Positions 37,836-46,332 of a stretch of 64,000 nucleotides of DNA are shown here, piece after piece. Both the position numbers and the translations under genes were made by a program. Source of the stretch: Kaistia geumhonensis. Lineage in GTDB: Bacteria; Pseudomonadota; Alphaproteobacteria; Rhizobiales; Kaistiaceae. The stretch is from contig NZ_JAUSWJ010000001.1 in assembly GCF_030815145.1 (NCBI RefSeq), positions 2,356,001 through 2,420,000 on the forward strand. The letters are read 5' to 3'. Each line of letters begins with the position of its first letter. Within the stretch, counting starts at the first letter, position 1. The notes beneath the pieces were generated by a model that was given only the letters and a program-made list of their open reading frames with translations, searched no databases and was not told where the DNA came from.

Positions 37836-38912
37836 TCAGAGATCGACGACGCCGCGCCGGCGCAGCAGGATCGAGACGAAGAACGGCGCGCCGATCAGCG
37901 CCGTCACGATGCCGATCGGCAGTTCAGCCGGAGCGACGGCGAGGCGGCAGATGATGTCGGCGCCGATCAGGAGGCTGGCGCCGAGCAGCGCCGCGGCCGG
38001 CAGCAGCGTGCGATGCTCCGGTCCGATGCCGAGGCGCAGCAGATGCGGCACGACGATGCCGACGAAGCCGATGACGCCGGTGAAGGCGACCGAGACGCCG
38101 ACCATGACCGCGACGGCGAAGACGATCACCGTCTTGAGCCGCTCGGTGTCGACGCCGAGATGGTGCGCCTCCGCCTCGCCGAGCACGAGCGCGTCGAGGC
38201 CGCGCGCGACGACGGGCGAGAGCGCCAGCACGGCGAGGATCGGCGGCGCGGCGAAGGCGATCTTCAGCCAGGTCGCGCCTGAAAGGCTGCCCATGGTCCA
38301 GAAGGTCAGCTCGCGCAGCTGTGCGTCGGTCGAGCGGAACACCAGCCACGAGGTGATGGCGCCCGAGAAGGCGCCGATCGCGATGCCGGCCAGCAGCATG
38401 GTCGCGACCGAGGTACGGCCCTGGCGGGTCGCGATCGAGTAGAGCACCAGCGTCGTCGCGAAGCCGCCGAGAAAGGCCGCGACCGGCAGGATGCCGATCG
38501 ACAGCACGGCGGCGATCGGCGCCAGCAGCGCCGCGCCGGTGATGATGGCGGCGACGGCCCCGAGCGCGGCGCCGGACGAGACGCCGACGAGGCCGGGATC
38601 GGCGAGCGGATTGCGGAACAGCCCCTGCAGCATCGTGCCCGACACGGCGAGCGCGGCGCCGACCAGCGCGCCGAGCAGCAGCCGCGGCAGGCGGATGTCG
38701 ACGAGGACAATCCGCTCGGTCACGTCCGCCGCCGGCCGCCCGGCGAGCCAGTCGCCGAGGATGGCGATTACGCGGCCGGCCGGCAGGCCGTAGGGTCCGG
38801 TCGCGAGCGCCGCCGCCATGACGGCGAGGAGCAGGACAGCCAGCAGCGCCACCACGACGCGCGCGCGGGCGCGCCGGTCACCGGCCGGCGCCGCGGTGAG
38901 CGCCATGGTCAT
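37836..38912 (-). CDS. hmuU: Haem ABC transporter permease
   Basis: A FecCD-family permease (358 aa) with about ten helices. It has RLPRLLLGALVGAALAVSG near residue 75 and the C-terminal FVGIVVPHLLRLGIGPEHR, the loop contacting HmuV. The ATG overlaps the hmuT stop by 4 nt. Haem specificity comes from the operon rather than the sequence. Confidence 0.94.
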   Translation of the reverse strand: MTMALTAAPAGDRRARARVVVALLAVLLLAVMAAALATGPYGLPAGRVIAILGDWLAGRPAADVTERIVLVDIRLPRLLLGALVGAALAVSGTMLQGLFRNPLADPGLVGVSSGAALGAVAAIITGAALLAPIAAVLSIGILPVAAFLGGFATTLVLYSIATRQGRTSVATMLLAGIAIGAFSGAITSWLVFRSTDAQLRELTFWTMGSLSGATWLKIAFAAPPILAVLALSPVVARGLDALVLGEAEAHHLGVDTERLKTVIVFAVAVMVGVSVAFTGVIGFVGIVVPHLLRLGIGPEHRTLLPAAALLGASLLIGADIICRLAVAPAELPIGIVTALIGAPFFVSILLRRRGVVDL

Positions 38913-39886
38913 CGCGCCGATCCGATCGAAAGGTCGGGATAGAGCGCGGTTGCGAGATCGCGCGCCGCGTCGGGCATGCGCGGTCCGAAGCCGAGCAGAT
39001 AGAGGCCGTCCATCACGACGAGCGACTTCGCGCCGGCTGCCGGCGTCGCGGCCAGCGCCGGAATGCCGAAGATCGCGGCCGGATCGGGCCTGTCTGCGCC
39101 GGGCCGGGTCATCATCACGACGCTCTCGGGCATCGCCGCGGCCATCGCCTCGGGCGAGGCCGGCTTGTAGCCCTCGACCGTGCCGAAGGGATTGACGGCG
39201 CCGGCTGCGGCGAGCATGGCGTCGGCGGCGGTGTGGCCGCCGGCCGCGAGCAGGCGGTCGCCGCTCGAGCTCATGAGGAAGATGGCGCGCTTGCGCTTGT
39301 CGGCCGGGATCGCGTCGATCGCGGCCGCGAGCGCGTCGGCGCGGGCGGTGACGTCGGCGGCGAGCGCCTTGCTCTTCTCCTCCTCGCCGATCACCGCGCC
39401 GATCAGCGCGATCTTCCCGGCGATGCCCTCGGCGCTGTAGGGCTCCGGCAGCATCACGACGGGCACCGAGGCGGCGAGCAGAAGGTCGAGCGCCTCCTTC
39501 GGACCCGATCCCTCGACGGCGAGGATGAGGTCGGGCTTCACCGAGAGCACGCTTTCGGCGGAGAGCGCGCGCATATAGCCGACATCCGGCTTCTTCAGCG
39601 CCTCGGGCGGATAGAGGCTGGTCTGGTCGCGCGCGACGATGCGGTCGCCGGCGCCGAGCGCGTAGAGGATCTCCGTCACGGCACCGCCGATCGACACGAT
39701 CCGGTCGGCGCTCGCGATCGTCACCGTTCGCCCGCGCGCATCGACGACGCTGCGTTCGGCCGCGATCGATTGCTGGATGGCGAAGAGCGTGATCAGGAGC
39801 GCCGCGGCGAAGGCCGCGCCGAGCCGCAGCTGGCGCGGCGCGGGAAAGAGGTGAAGCGGCGTGTGGAAGAGCGGAAAGGTGCGCAT
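38909..39886 (-). CDS. hmuT: Haem ABC transporter substrate-binding protein
   Basis: Periplasmic haem carrier (325 aa). An N-terminal hydrophobic segment (LRLGAAFAAALLITLFAI) is followed by RIVSIGGAVTEILYALGAGDRIV. The segment DQTSLYPPEALKKPDVGYMR carries tyrosines where ShuT/PhuT-type proteins place the haem ligand. I chose ATG 39886 with CCGGAG upstream; a GTG at 39904 overlapping the hemP stop is an alternative. Confidence 0.92.
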   Translation of the reverse strand: MRTFPLFHTPLHLFPAPRQLRLGAAFAAALLITLFAIQQSIAAERSVVDARGRTVTIASADRIVSIGGAVTEILYALGAGDRIVARDQTSLYPPEALKKPDVGYMRALSAESVLSVKPDLILAVEGSGPKEALDLLLAASVPVVMLPEPYSAEGIAGKIALIGAVIGEEEKSKALAADVTARADALAAAIDAIPADKRKRAIFLMSSSGDRLLAAGGHTAADAMLAAAGAVNPFGTVEGYKPASPEAMAAAMPESVVMMTRPGADRPDPAAIFGIPALAATPAAGAKSLVVMDGLYLLGFGPRMPDAARDLATALYPDLSIGSAR

Positions 39887-39900
39887 CGTCGCGGCTCCGG

Positions 39901-40092
39901 TCACTTGTTGAGGATGAGCTTTCCGACCCGCGTCAGGCGCAGGCGGTAGTCGTCGGCGCCATGGCGGATGATGACCTCGCGCCCGCCCCGCAGCAGGGCT
40001 TCGCTGGTCACGATCGGCGGCCCGCCGGCCTCGCGGCCCTCGGCGGGCGCTGAGGCCATGGCCGGCATCGGCTCGGCTTCGGGATCCGGCAT
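39901..40092 (-). CDS. hemP: Haem uptake protein HemP/HmuP
   Basis: A 63-aa protein. The C-terminal half (REVIIRHGADDYRLRLTRVG, then KLILNK) is the HemP signature. In rhizobia and Bradyrhizobium HmuP acts as a co-activator for haem-uptake genes. ATG 40092 has GGCGGAG upstream. It is first in the minus-strand haem operon and faces the operator dyad at 40146. Confidence 0.9.
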   Translation of the reverse strand: MPDPEAEPMPAMASAPAEGREAGGPPIVTSEALLRGGREVIIRHGADDYRLRLTRVGKLILNK

Positions 40093-40145
40093 GGATGTTC
40101 TCCGCCTTTGCGCCGCTTCGGCAGCGGCAGTCTTGAACACTTCCA

Positions 40146-40166
40146 AGTTGCGAACCGTTCGCAACT
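40146..40166. promoter_or_regulatory. Fur/Mur-like operator dyad between hemP and the haem receptor gene
   Basis: AGTTGCGAA and TTCGCAACT form a perfect 9-bp inverted repeat around CCG, in the 245-bp divergent promoter region of the haem genes. The TTGCxAA-N3-TTxGCAA pattern resembles alphaproteobacterial Fur/Mur sites rather than Irr (TTTAGAA-type) boxes. Assigning the regulator is inference; the dyad itself is plainly visible. A TTGACT hexamer follows at 40173 on the plus strand. Confidence 0.65.
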
Positions 40167-40337
40167 AATTACTTGACTGCCATACTCACCTTTCCTAAGG
40201 ATCGCAACGAGAGATTTTGATCAGGCCGCCGGACGATCCCGCCCGGCCGCCTCTGCCGAGCCCGCCCGTCCGGCCGCCCCTCCGCGGTCCGCGCCAGCCA
40301 GCCAGGCCCTTCCACCGTCCTGTTCCTGGGGGCTTTG

Positions 40338-42596
40338 ATGCGCATGGCGCGACTGAATGCCCGGCTTCTCGCCGGCTCCGCTTTCCTGACCTTCCTGTCC
40401 GCGACCGCCGGCATCGCGAGCGCCCAGCAGGCCTCGACCGAGGAAACCGTCAATCTCGACGCCGTCGTCGTGCAGGCCGGCTCGGGATCAGGTTCCGGCA
40501 CCGGCGATGCGAGCCCTGCCGTGACATCCAAGGAAGGCACCGCCCTCGTCACGACGACGACGCAGCAGGAGCTCACGGACCGGATGATCGAGTCCTGGCA
40601 GGGCTTCGGTCAGCGCGCGGAGCCGAGCGTCAACTTCTCGACGCAGAGCAACAGCATCAATGTCCGCGGCCTCGGCGAGAACAACGTTCTCACGACGATC
40701 GACGGCATCCGCCTGCCCTGGCTCGGCTCCGGCGATCCGCGCGGCGTCACCGGCGGCCTTTCGACCTTCGATTTCAACGCGCTGACCGCGATCGACATCG
40801 TGCGCGGCGCCGATTCGAGCGTCGTCGGCTCGGGCGCCATGGGCGGCCTCGTCGCGCTCACCACGCTTTCGGCCGATGACGTGATCACCGAAGGCAAGAA
40901 GTGGGGCTTCATCACCAAGAACATCTATTCGAGCGCCAACAACGCCTTCACCACGTCGAACGCGATCGCCGGCAAGATCAACGACACGTCGGTGCTGGTG
41001 CAGGGCTCCTATGTGACGGGCCACGAGACGGAGACCAACGGCGATACGGGCGGCTATGGCACCAGCCGCACGGAAGCCAATCCCGAGGACTTCGAGAACT
41101 ACAGCATCCTCGGCAAGCTCACGCACAGCATCGACAACGTGCACACCTTCACGCTCACCGGCGAGACCTTCCAGGCCAACTCGTCGACGGACGCGATGGC
41201 GAGCCAGTCGCTGACCGGCAACTACCGGCCCGGCAACTACACGACCGGCGAGGACGGCTCGCGCCAGCGCCTCTCGCTCACCTACGACTATGACGCGGCG
41301 GCGGCGGGCGGCTTCGCCGACAAGGCGCAGGCGATCCTCTACTGGCAGAATCTCGAACTCACGGATTCGACCAATGCCTGGCGCTCGACGAGCGTGATCG
41401 GCCCCTATATCCGCGAGAACACCAACCAGATCCAGGAATACGGCTTCACCGGCTTCGCCGAGAAGGCGCTGACGCTCGGCGGCTACGAGAACCGCTTCAC
41501 CTGGGGCGGCGAGTTCTACATGACCGACACGAGCCAGTACTCGGCCGGCCTCGACAACTGCCCGCCGAATGCCAAGACATCGCCCTGCTCGATGCTGCAC
41601 ACCAACCAGGCCGACATGCCGGATGCGCAGGGAACGACCTTCGGCATCTATGCGCGCGACGAGATCGCCGTCGGCAACAACGTGTTCCTGACGCCGGGCC
41701 TGCGCTACGACTGGTACCAGCAGGTGCCGCAGGAGACCGCCGGCTACGGCAACGGCAACGAGGCCTATATCGGCCTGCCGGACACGTCCTCGGGCTCCAA
41801 GTTCTCGCCGAGCCTGCTCGGCACCTGGAAGGCGACCGACAAGCTCTCCTTCTATGCGCAGTGGGCGCAGGCCTTCACGGCCCCGACCCCGAGCCAGCTC
41901 TACCTGACCTATGGCGGTCCCGGCGCCTATCTCTCGATCGGCAATCCCGACCTCGAGGCGCAGGAGGGCACCGGCTACGAGATCGGCACCAAGTTCGGCG
42001 ACGACCAGCTCGGCGGCAGCCTCGCGGCCTTCACCAACTTCTACAAGAACTTCATCGACTCGGAGAGCCTGACGGCGGCCGAGGCGGCGGAGCGCGGCTA
42101 CGACATCCGCGAATATCCGTTCGGCATCACCGAATATGTGAACCTCGAAAGCGTCAACATCTACGGCATCGAGGCGCGCGGCAGCTGGAAGTTCGCTCCG
42201 AAGTGGCGCACCTGGGGCTCGCTCGCCTGGATGGTCGGGCAGGACCTCGCCAACAACACCTATCTCGACAGCGTCCCGCCGCTGAAGGGCGTGATCGGCG
42301 TCGGCTATGCCGATGTCGAATGGGGTACCGACCTGCTCGTGACCGCCGCCGCGGTGCATGCGCAGACTTCGACCGCCTTCCAGGCCCCGGCCTATGCGGT
42401 TGTCGACTGGACCGCGTGGTGGACGCCGGCGAAGCTGCCGGGCCTGCGCGTCCAGGCCGGCGTCTTCAACCTCTTCGACGAGACCTACTTCAACTATCTC
42501 GACGTGCCGGCCTCGGTCACCGCGTCCAGCTCCAATCTCGACTTCTATTCCGAGCCCGGCCGCAACTACCAGGTGAACCTCACCTACCAGTTCTGA
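40338..42596 (+). CDS. hmuR: TonB-dependent haem/haemoglobin receptor
   Basis: An outer-membrane 22-strand receptor (752 aa). A signal peptide ends near ASAQQ. The plug domain has SVNFSTQSNSINVRGLGENN and VRGADSSVVGSGAMGG, and the C-terminus ends NYQVNLTYQF with the terminal Phe. The haem-receptor signatures are FTAP (about residue 512) and NPDL (about 535), but no histidine lies between them, unlike many haem receptors. GGGGG precedes ATG 40338; ATG 40344 is possible. Divergent from hemP-hmuTUV. Confidence 0.92.
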   Translation: MRMARLNARLLAGSAFLTFLSATAGIASAQQASTEETVNLDAVVVQAGSGSGSGTGDASPAVTSKEGTALVTTTTQQELTDRMIESWQGFGQRAEPSVNFSTQSNSINVRGLGENNVLTTIDGIRLPWLGSGDPRGVTGGLSTFDFNALTAIDIVRGADSSVVGSGAMGGLVALTTLSADDVITEGKKWGFITKNIYSSANNAFTTSNAIAGKINDTSVLVQGSYVTGHETETNGDTGGYGTSRTEANPEDFENYSILGKLTHSIDNVHTFTLTGETFQANSSTDAMASQSLTGNYRPGNYTTGEDGSRQRLSLTYDYDAAAAGGFADKAQAILYWQNLELTDSTNAWRSTSVIGPYIRENTNQIQEYGFTGFAEKALTLGGYENRFTWGGEFYMTDTSQYSAGLDNCPPNAKTSPCSMLHTNQADMPDAQGTTFGIYARDEIAVGNNVFLTPGLRYDWYQQVPQETAGYGNGNEAYIGLPDTSSGSKFSPSLLGTWKATDKLSFYAQWAQAFTAPTPSQLYLTYGGPGAYLSIGNPDLEAQEGTGYEIGTKFGDDQLGGSLAAFTNFYKNFIDSESLTAAEAAERGYDIREYPFGITEYVNLESVNIYGIEARGSWKFAPKWRTWGSLAWMVGQDLANNTYLDSVPPLKGVIGVGYADVEWGTDLLVTAAAVHAQTSTAFQAPAYAVVDWTAWWTPAKLPGLRVQAGVFNLFDETYFNYLDVPASVTASSSNLDFYSEPGRNYQVNLTYQF

Positions 42597-42658
42597 CCGG
42601 CGCCGTTTGCCGACGGCTTCGCGGTGCGGTGGTGTGGTGACTCCGCCCCGCGCGAGGG

Positions 42659-42680
42659 GGGAGGTCCTTCGAGGCCTCCC
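42659..42680 (+). terminator. Hairpin downstream of hmuR
   Basis: GGGAGG pairs with CCTCCC, and the loop itself can pair CCT with AGG around TCG. It lies 62 nt after the hmuR stop and before the haem oxygenase gene. It may reduce read-through into hmuQ; there is no long T-run. Confidence 0.45.
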
Positions 42681-42748
42681 TCCTCATCTCGTTCATCGAC
42701 ACCATGTTCACCGACGCACCCGAACGGCACGCAAAAGAGGATCACGCC

Positions 42749-43057
42749 ATGTTCATCGCCATGAACCGCTTCAAGGTCAGCAAGGGCTCCGAGGAGGCCT
42801 TCGAGGAGGTCTGGCGCAGCCGCGACCGGCATCTCGACGAGCTCGAGGGCTTCGTCGACTTCCATCTCCTGAAGGGACCCGAGGCGGACGACCACACGCT
42901 CTATGCCTCGCACACGGTCTGGCAGACCCGCGAGCATTTCGTCGCCTGGACCAAGTCGGAACAGTTCCGCAAGGCGCATCAGGGCGCCGGCGACCGCAAG
43001 CCGATGTTCCAGGGCCATCCGGTCTTCGAGGGCTTCGAGAGCGTCATCGGCGCCTGA
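42749..43057 (+). CDS. hmuQ: IsdG/HmuQ-type haem-degrading monooxygenase
   Basis: A 102-aa antibiotic-biosynthesis-monooxygenase (ABM) fold protein. The IsdG catalytic trio is at the expected places: Asn6 (MFIAMNRFKV), Trp67 (FVAWTKS) and His77 (KAHQG). With haem uptake genes beside it, it should cleave haem to release iron in the cytoplasm. ATG 42749 has AAGAGGA upstream; starting at 42704 would add a non-homologous leader. In rhizobia this role is filled by HmuQ/HmuD. Confidence 0.88.
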   Translation: MFIAMNRFKVSKGSEEAFEEVWRSRDRHLDELEGFVDFHLLKGPEADDHTLYASHTVWQTREHFVAWTKSEQFRKAHQGAGDRKPMFQGHPVFEGFESVIGA

Positions 43058-43109
43058 GGCCTGCCTGGCCGCGCCGTCATGGCGCGGCCTCCGAGCCTTG
43101 CCGCCGGCC

Positions 43110-43176
43110 GCGGACCGGACTATATGGCTTTCATCGCTTTACTGATGATAAGCTTTATATATCAATTCCGGTCCGC
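43110..43176. promoter_or_regulatory. Inverted repeat enclosing an AT-rich core upstream of the MFS gene
   Basis: GCGGACCGGA (43110-43119) and TCCGGTCCGC (43167-43176) are perfect 10-bp inverted repeats around a 47-bp AT-rich core that contains GATAAGC-TTTATATATC. The core stands out from the GC-rich surroundings and lies 55 bp before the MFS start. It looks like a promoter with operator sites; the regulator is unknown. Confidence 0.5.
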
Positions 43177-43230
43177 ATTTTCCGCGACCCGCCCCCGGGC
43201 CGCGCGGTGCCGACCGCGAGGTCCGCATCG

Positions 43231-44991
43231 ATGTCCAGCCCCGCTCTTCCCGCCGGCGCAGAGCCGGCGCCGCGCGATCCGCACTACAAGTGGGTCGCGC
43301 TCAGCAACACGACGCTCGGCATGCTCGCCGCGGCCGTCAACGGCTCGATCCTCCTGATCAGCCTGCCGGCCATCTTCCGCGGCATCCATCTGAAGCCGCT
43401 CGAGCCGAGCAACGTCAACATCCTGCTCTGGTCGATCATGGGCTACATGGTGGCGACATCGGTGCTCGTCGTCACCTTCGGACGGCTCGGCGACAGCCTC
43501 GGCCGGGCGCGGATCTACAATCTCGGCTTCCTCATCTTCACGATCTCCGCCGTGGCGCTCAGCCTGATGCCGGGCGACGGCGCCTTCGCGGCCTGGTACC
43601 TGATCGCGGTGCGCATCATCCAGGGCGTCGGCGGCGCGATGCTGATGGCGAATTCCACCGCCATCCTGACCGACGCCTTTCCGGCCGAGCAGCGCGGCCT
43701 CGCGCTCGGCATCAACACCATCGCGGCGATCGGCGGCTCCTTCATCGGACTGCTGATCGGCGGCCTGCTTGCCGATATCGACTGGCGGCTGGTGTTCTGG
43801 ATCAACGTCCCGTTCGGCGTCGTCGGCACGGCCTGGGCCTACTGGAAGCTCAAGGACCGCACGGCGCCGCGCCGCCGCCCCGTCGACTGGGCCGGCAACA
43901 TCACCTTCGGCATCGGCCTGATCCTTGTGCTGATCGGCATCACCGAGGGCATCCAGCCCTATGGCAGCCACGCCATGGCCTGGACGAGCCCGGAGGTCGT
44001 GACGCTGCTCGTCACCGGCTTCGCGCTGCTCGTCGCCTTCCTCGTCATCGAGAGCCGCGTCGCCTATCCGATGTTCGACCTGACGCTGTTCCGCATCCGC
44101 CCCTTCTCCGCCGGCAATCTCGCCAGCCTGCTCGCGGCCATCGGGCGCGGCGGGCTTCAGTTCATGCTCATCATCTGGCTGCAGGGCATCTGGCTGCCGC
44201 TGCACGGCTACTCCTTCGAGGAGACGCCGCTCTGGGCCGGCATCTTCATGCTGCCGCTGACGCTCGGCTTCCTGGTCGCGACCCCGGTCTCGGGCTGGCT
44301 GTCGGATCGTCACGGCGCGCGGCCCTTCGCTGTCGCGGGCATGCTGATCGGCGCGGCGAGCTTCGCGGCGCTCATGCTGCTGCCGCCCGACTTCCCCTAC
44401 TCCCTCTTCGCGCTGTTCCTGTTCCTGAACGGCCTCGGCTCCGGTCTCTTCATCGCCCCCAATTCGACGGCGATCATGAATTCCGTGCCGCCGGCCGAAC
44501 GCGGCCAGGCCGCCGGCATGCGCGCGACAACCCTGAACGCCGGTCAGGTGCTGTCGATCGGCATCTTCTTCAGCCTGATGATCCTCGGGCTCACCGAGAG
44601 CCTGCCTTCGGCCATGCATGCGGCGCTCGTCGCAAAGGACGTTCCCGATGCGGTGGCGACGCAGGCAGCCTCCGCCCCGGCCGTGGCGAGCCTCTTCGCG
44701 GCCTTTCTCGGCTACAACCCGATGGGCGAGCTCATTCCCGCGGCGACGCTGGCCGGCCTGCCCGCCGCGGCGGAGATCACCGGCAAGACCTTCTTTCCGC
44801 ATCTCATCGCCGAGCCCTTCATGCACGGGCTCGTCTTCGCCTTCACCTTCTCGATGATCCTCAACCTGCTGGCGGCGGCCTTCTCCTATCTCGCCGGCGG
44901 CAAGTTCGTGCACGAGCAGGCAGTCCCGATGCATGTGCATGGCCGGGTGCCGCGGCCGGAGCCGGCGGGCGAGATTCCCGCCGTCGAATGA
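43231..44991 (+). CDS. MFS transporter, DHA2-like (14 helices)
   Basis: A 586-aa drug:H+ antiporter-like protein. Motif A reads FGRLGDSLGRARIYN, and the later GGALLADIDWRLVFWINVPFG-type segment (here GLLADIDWRLVFWINVPFGV) is the DHA2 motif following helix 5-6. It lies between the haem genes and the siderophore reductase, so export or import of a siderophore or iron chelate is possible, but nothing in the protein proves it. Confidence 0.87.
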   Translation: MSSPALPAGAEPAPRDPHYKWVALSNTTLGMLAAAVNGSILLISLPAIFRGIHLKPLEPSNVNILLWSIMGYMVATSVLVVTFGRLGDSLGRARIYNLGFLIFTISAVALSLMPGDGAFAAWYLIAVRIIQGVGGAMLMANSTAILTDAFPAEQRGLALGINTIAAIGGSFIGLLIGGLLADIDWRLVFWINVPFGVVGTAWAYWKLKDRTAPRRRPVDWAGNITFGIGLILVLIGITEGIQPYGSHAMAWTSPEVVTLLVTGFALLVAFLVIESRVAYPMFDLTLFRIRPFSAGNLASLLAAIGRGGLQFMLIIWLQGIWLPLHGYSFEETPLWAGIFMLPLTLGFLVATPVSGWLSDRHGARPFAVAGMLIGAASFAALMLLPPDFPYSLFALFLFLNGLGSGLFIAPNSTAIMNSVPPAERGQAAGMRATTLNAGQVLSIGIFFSLMILGLTESLPSAMHAALVAKDVPDAVATQAASAPAVASLFAAFLGYNPMGELIPAATLAGLPAAAEITGKTFFPHLIAEPFMHGLVFAFTFSMILNLLAAAFSYLAGGKFVHEQAVPMHVHGRVPRPEPAGEIPAVE

Positions 44992-45039
44992 GGCGGAGCC
45001 TCGCGAAGGCGTGACAAAGAGCCGATTGCGGACATCAGT

Positions 45040-45069
45040 CTTACGCTATATCTTGAGACATATCGTAAG
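45040..45069. promoter_or_regulatory. 30-bp operator-like dyad upstream of the siderophore-interacting protein gene
   Basis: CTTACG at 45040-45045 pairs with CGTAAG at 45064-45069, and the inner bases (TAT/ATA, TCT/AGA) continue the symmetry: 12 of 15 positions are complementary. It ends 17 bp before the start codon, overlapping the expected promoter. The ATAT-rich symmetry recalls PadR (YqjI-type) operators that control siderophore reductases in enterobacteria; that parallel is inference. Confidence 0.6.
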
Positions 45070-45086
45070 AAGGCCTGGACAATCCG

Positions 45087-45845
45087 ATGACTGCAATCGA
45101 CCACCTGCCGCATGCGATCCGCCGCGTGCGGCACGAGACCCGTCGTCGCCGCCTCACCGTGGCGGAGGCGACGCTGATCACGCCGCGCATGAAGCGCGTC
45201 GTCCTCTCCGGCGACATGGACGGTTTCGTCAGCCTCGGCGCCGACGACCACATCAAGCTGTTCTTCGAAGGCGCCGATGGCGCGGCGCTGATGCGCGATT
45301 TCACGCCGCGCGCCTTCGACGTCGCGGCGGGCACGCTCACCATCGACTTCGCGTTGCACGAGGCCGGTCCGGCGGCCGAGTGGGCCGTCGCGGCGAAGCC
45401 CGGCGACATGCTGGAGCTCGGCGGGCCGCGCGGCTCGGCGGTCGTGCCGCATGATTTCGACTGGTACTGGCTCGTCGGCGACGAGACCGCTCTGCCGGCC
45501 ATCGGCCGCTTTGTCGAGGAGCTCGGCAGCGGCGCCAGGGTGATGACCGCGGTCGCCATCGCGGATGCGGGCGAGCGCCAGACCTTCGGGACGAAGGCCG
45601 ACTGGACCGCCCTCTGGGCCGAGCGGGCAGTGAACGGCCCGGACGACGCGGCCGCGCTCCTCGCTCTTCTCGACGCGCGCCCCATGCCCGCCGGCGACGG
45701 TTATATCTTCGTGGCGGCCGAATCCTCCGTCGCCCGCGCCATCCGCGCCCGCCTGCTCGAGCGTGGCCATCCCCGCGCGCAGATGAAGGCGGCCGGCTAC
45801 TGGACGCGCGGCCTCGCGGACGCCCACGAGCGCATCGAGGACTGA
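45087..45845 (+). CDS. Siderophore-interacting protein (FAD-dependent ferric reductase)
   Basis: A 252-aa SIP-family flavoprotein that reduces ferric siderophores in the cytoplasm. The FAD-binding motif RDFTPRAF is near residue 70, WYWLVGDETALPAIGR begins the NAD(P)H domain, and the C-terminus has AAGYWTRGLADAHERIED, typical of ViuB/YqjH-like reductases. It starts 95 bp after the MFS gene but behind its own dyad-bearing promoter. Confidence 0.92.
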   Translation: MTAIDHLPHAIRRVRHETRRRRLTVAEATLITPRMKRVVLSGDMDGFVSLGADDHIKLFFEGADGAALMRDFTPRAFDVAAGTLTIDFALHEAGPAAEWAVAAKPGDMLELGGPRGSAVVPHDFDWYWLVGDETALPAIGRFVEELGSGARVMTAVAIADAGERQTFGTKADWTALWAERAVNGPDDAAALLALLDARPMPAGDGYIFVAAESSVARAIRARLLERGHPRAQMKAAGYWTRGLADAHERIED

Positions 45846-45848
45846 GGC

Positions 45849-46328
45849 TCAGAGTTCGGCGAAGCCGGCCTCCGGATCGACGAGCCCGTGCAGCCGGTGG
45901 GCCGCCACCTTGCCGAAGGCGATCATCATCGCCTTGCGGCGCGCAGCGGTGAGCGGCGTGCGCGGCGGTTCGCGCAGGATTTCGGCGCCGTAGCCGTCTG
46001 CGAGGATCAGCCCGGCCTCGGCCGGGAAGATCTCCGCCGGCACGCCCGCATGGCTGGCAAAGAACAGCGCGTCGCAATAGGGGCCGTAATCCAGCCATTT
46101 GCGATCGGCCCGGAAATCCTCGATCGACGACTTGATCTCGACGATGGTGATCTCGCCCTGCGGACCCAGCGCCACGATATCGGCGCGCCGTCCATTGCCG
46201 AGCCCGAGCTCGGTCACCACCGCATGGCCGCGCGCACGGAACAGCCGCCCCACGCCGCGCTGCAGGGCATGGGCCATGTCGGATTGCCGCCCGTCACGCG
46301 GGACGGCGATGGCTGGGGAATAAACCAT
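45849..46328 (-). CDS. mmcB: MmcB-family DNA repair protein
   Basis: A 159-aa restriction-endonuclease-fold protein. It shows GLGNGRRADIVALGPQGEITIVEIKSS, the D...ExK nuclease core, then DFRADRKWLDYGPYCDALFFA. MmcB belongs to the SOS regulon in Caulobacter. Start ATG 46328 is the longest reasonable; ATG 46277 (MAHALQRGVG) is closer to the conserved part. A LexA-like site overlaps the first start codon. Convergent with the siderophore reductase gene. Confidence 0.88.
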   Translation of the reverse strand: MVYSPAIAVPRDGRQSDMAHALQRGVGRLFRARGHAVVTELGLGNGRRADIVALGPQGEITIVEIKSSIEDFRADRKWLDYGPYCDALFFASHAGVPAEIFPAEAGLILADGYGAEILREPPRTPLTAARRKAMMIAFGKVAAHRLHGLVDPEAGFAEL

Positions 46329-46332
46329 GAAC
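46318..46332. promoter_or_regulatory. Candidate LexA (SOS) box at mmcB
   Basis: GAAT-N7-GAAC differs by one base from the alphaproteobacterial LexA consensus GAAC-N7-GAAC. It straddles the upstream mmcB start codon, which would make sense if the real start is the ATG at 46277. One mismatch makes chance occurrence possible. Confidence 0.4.
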
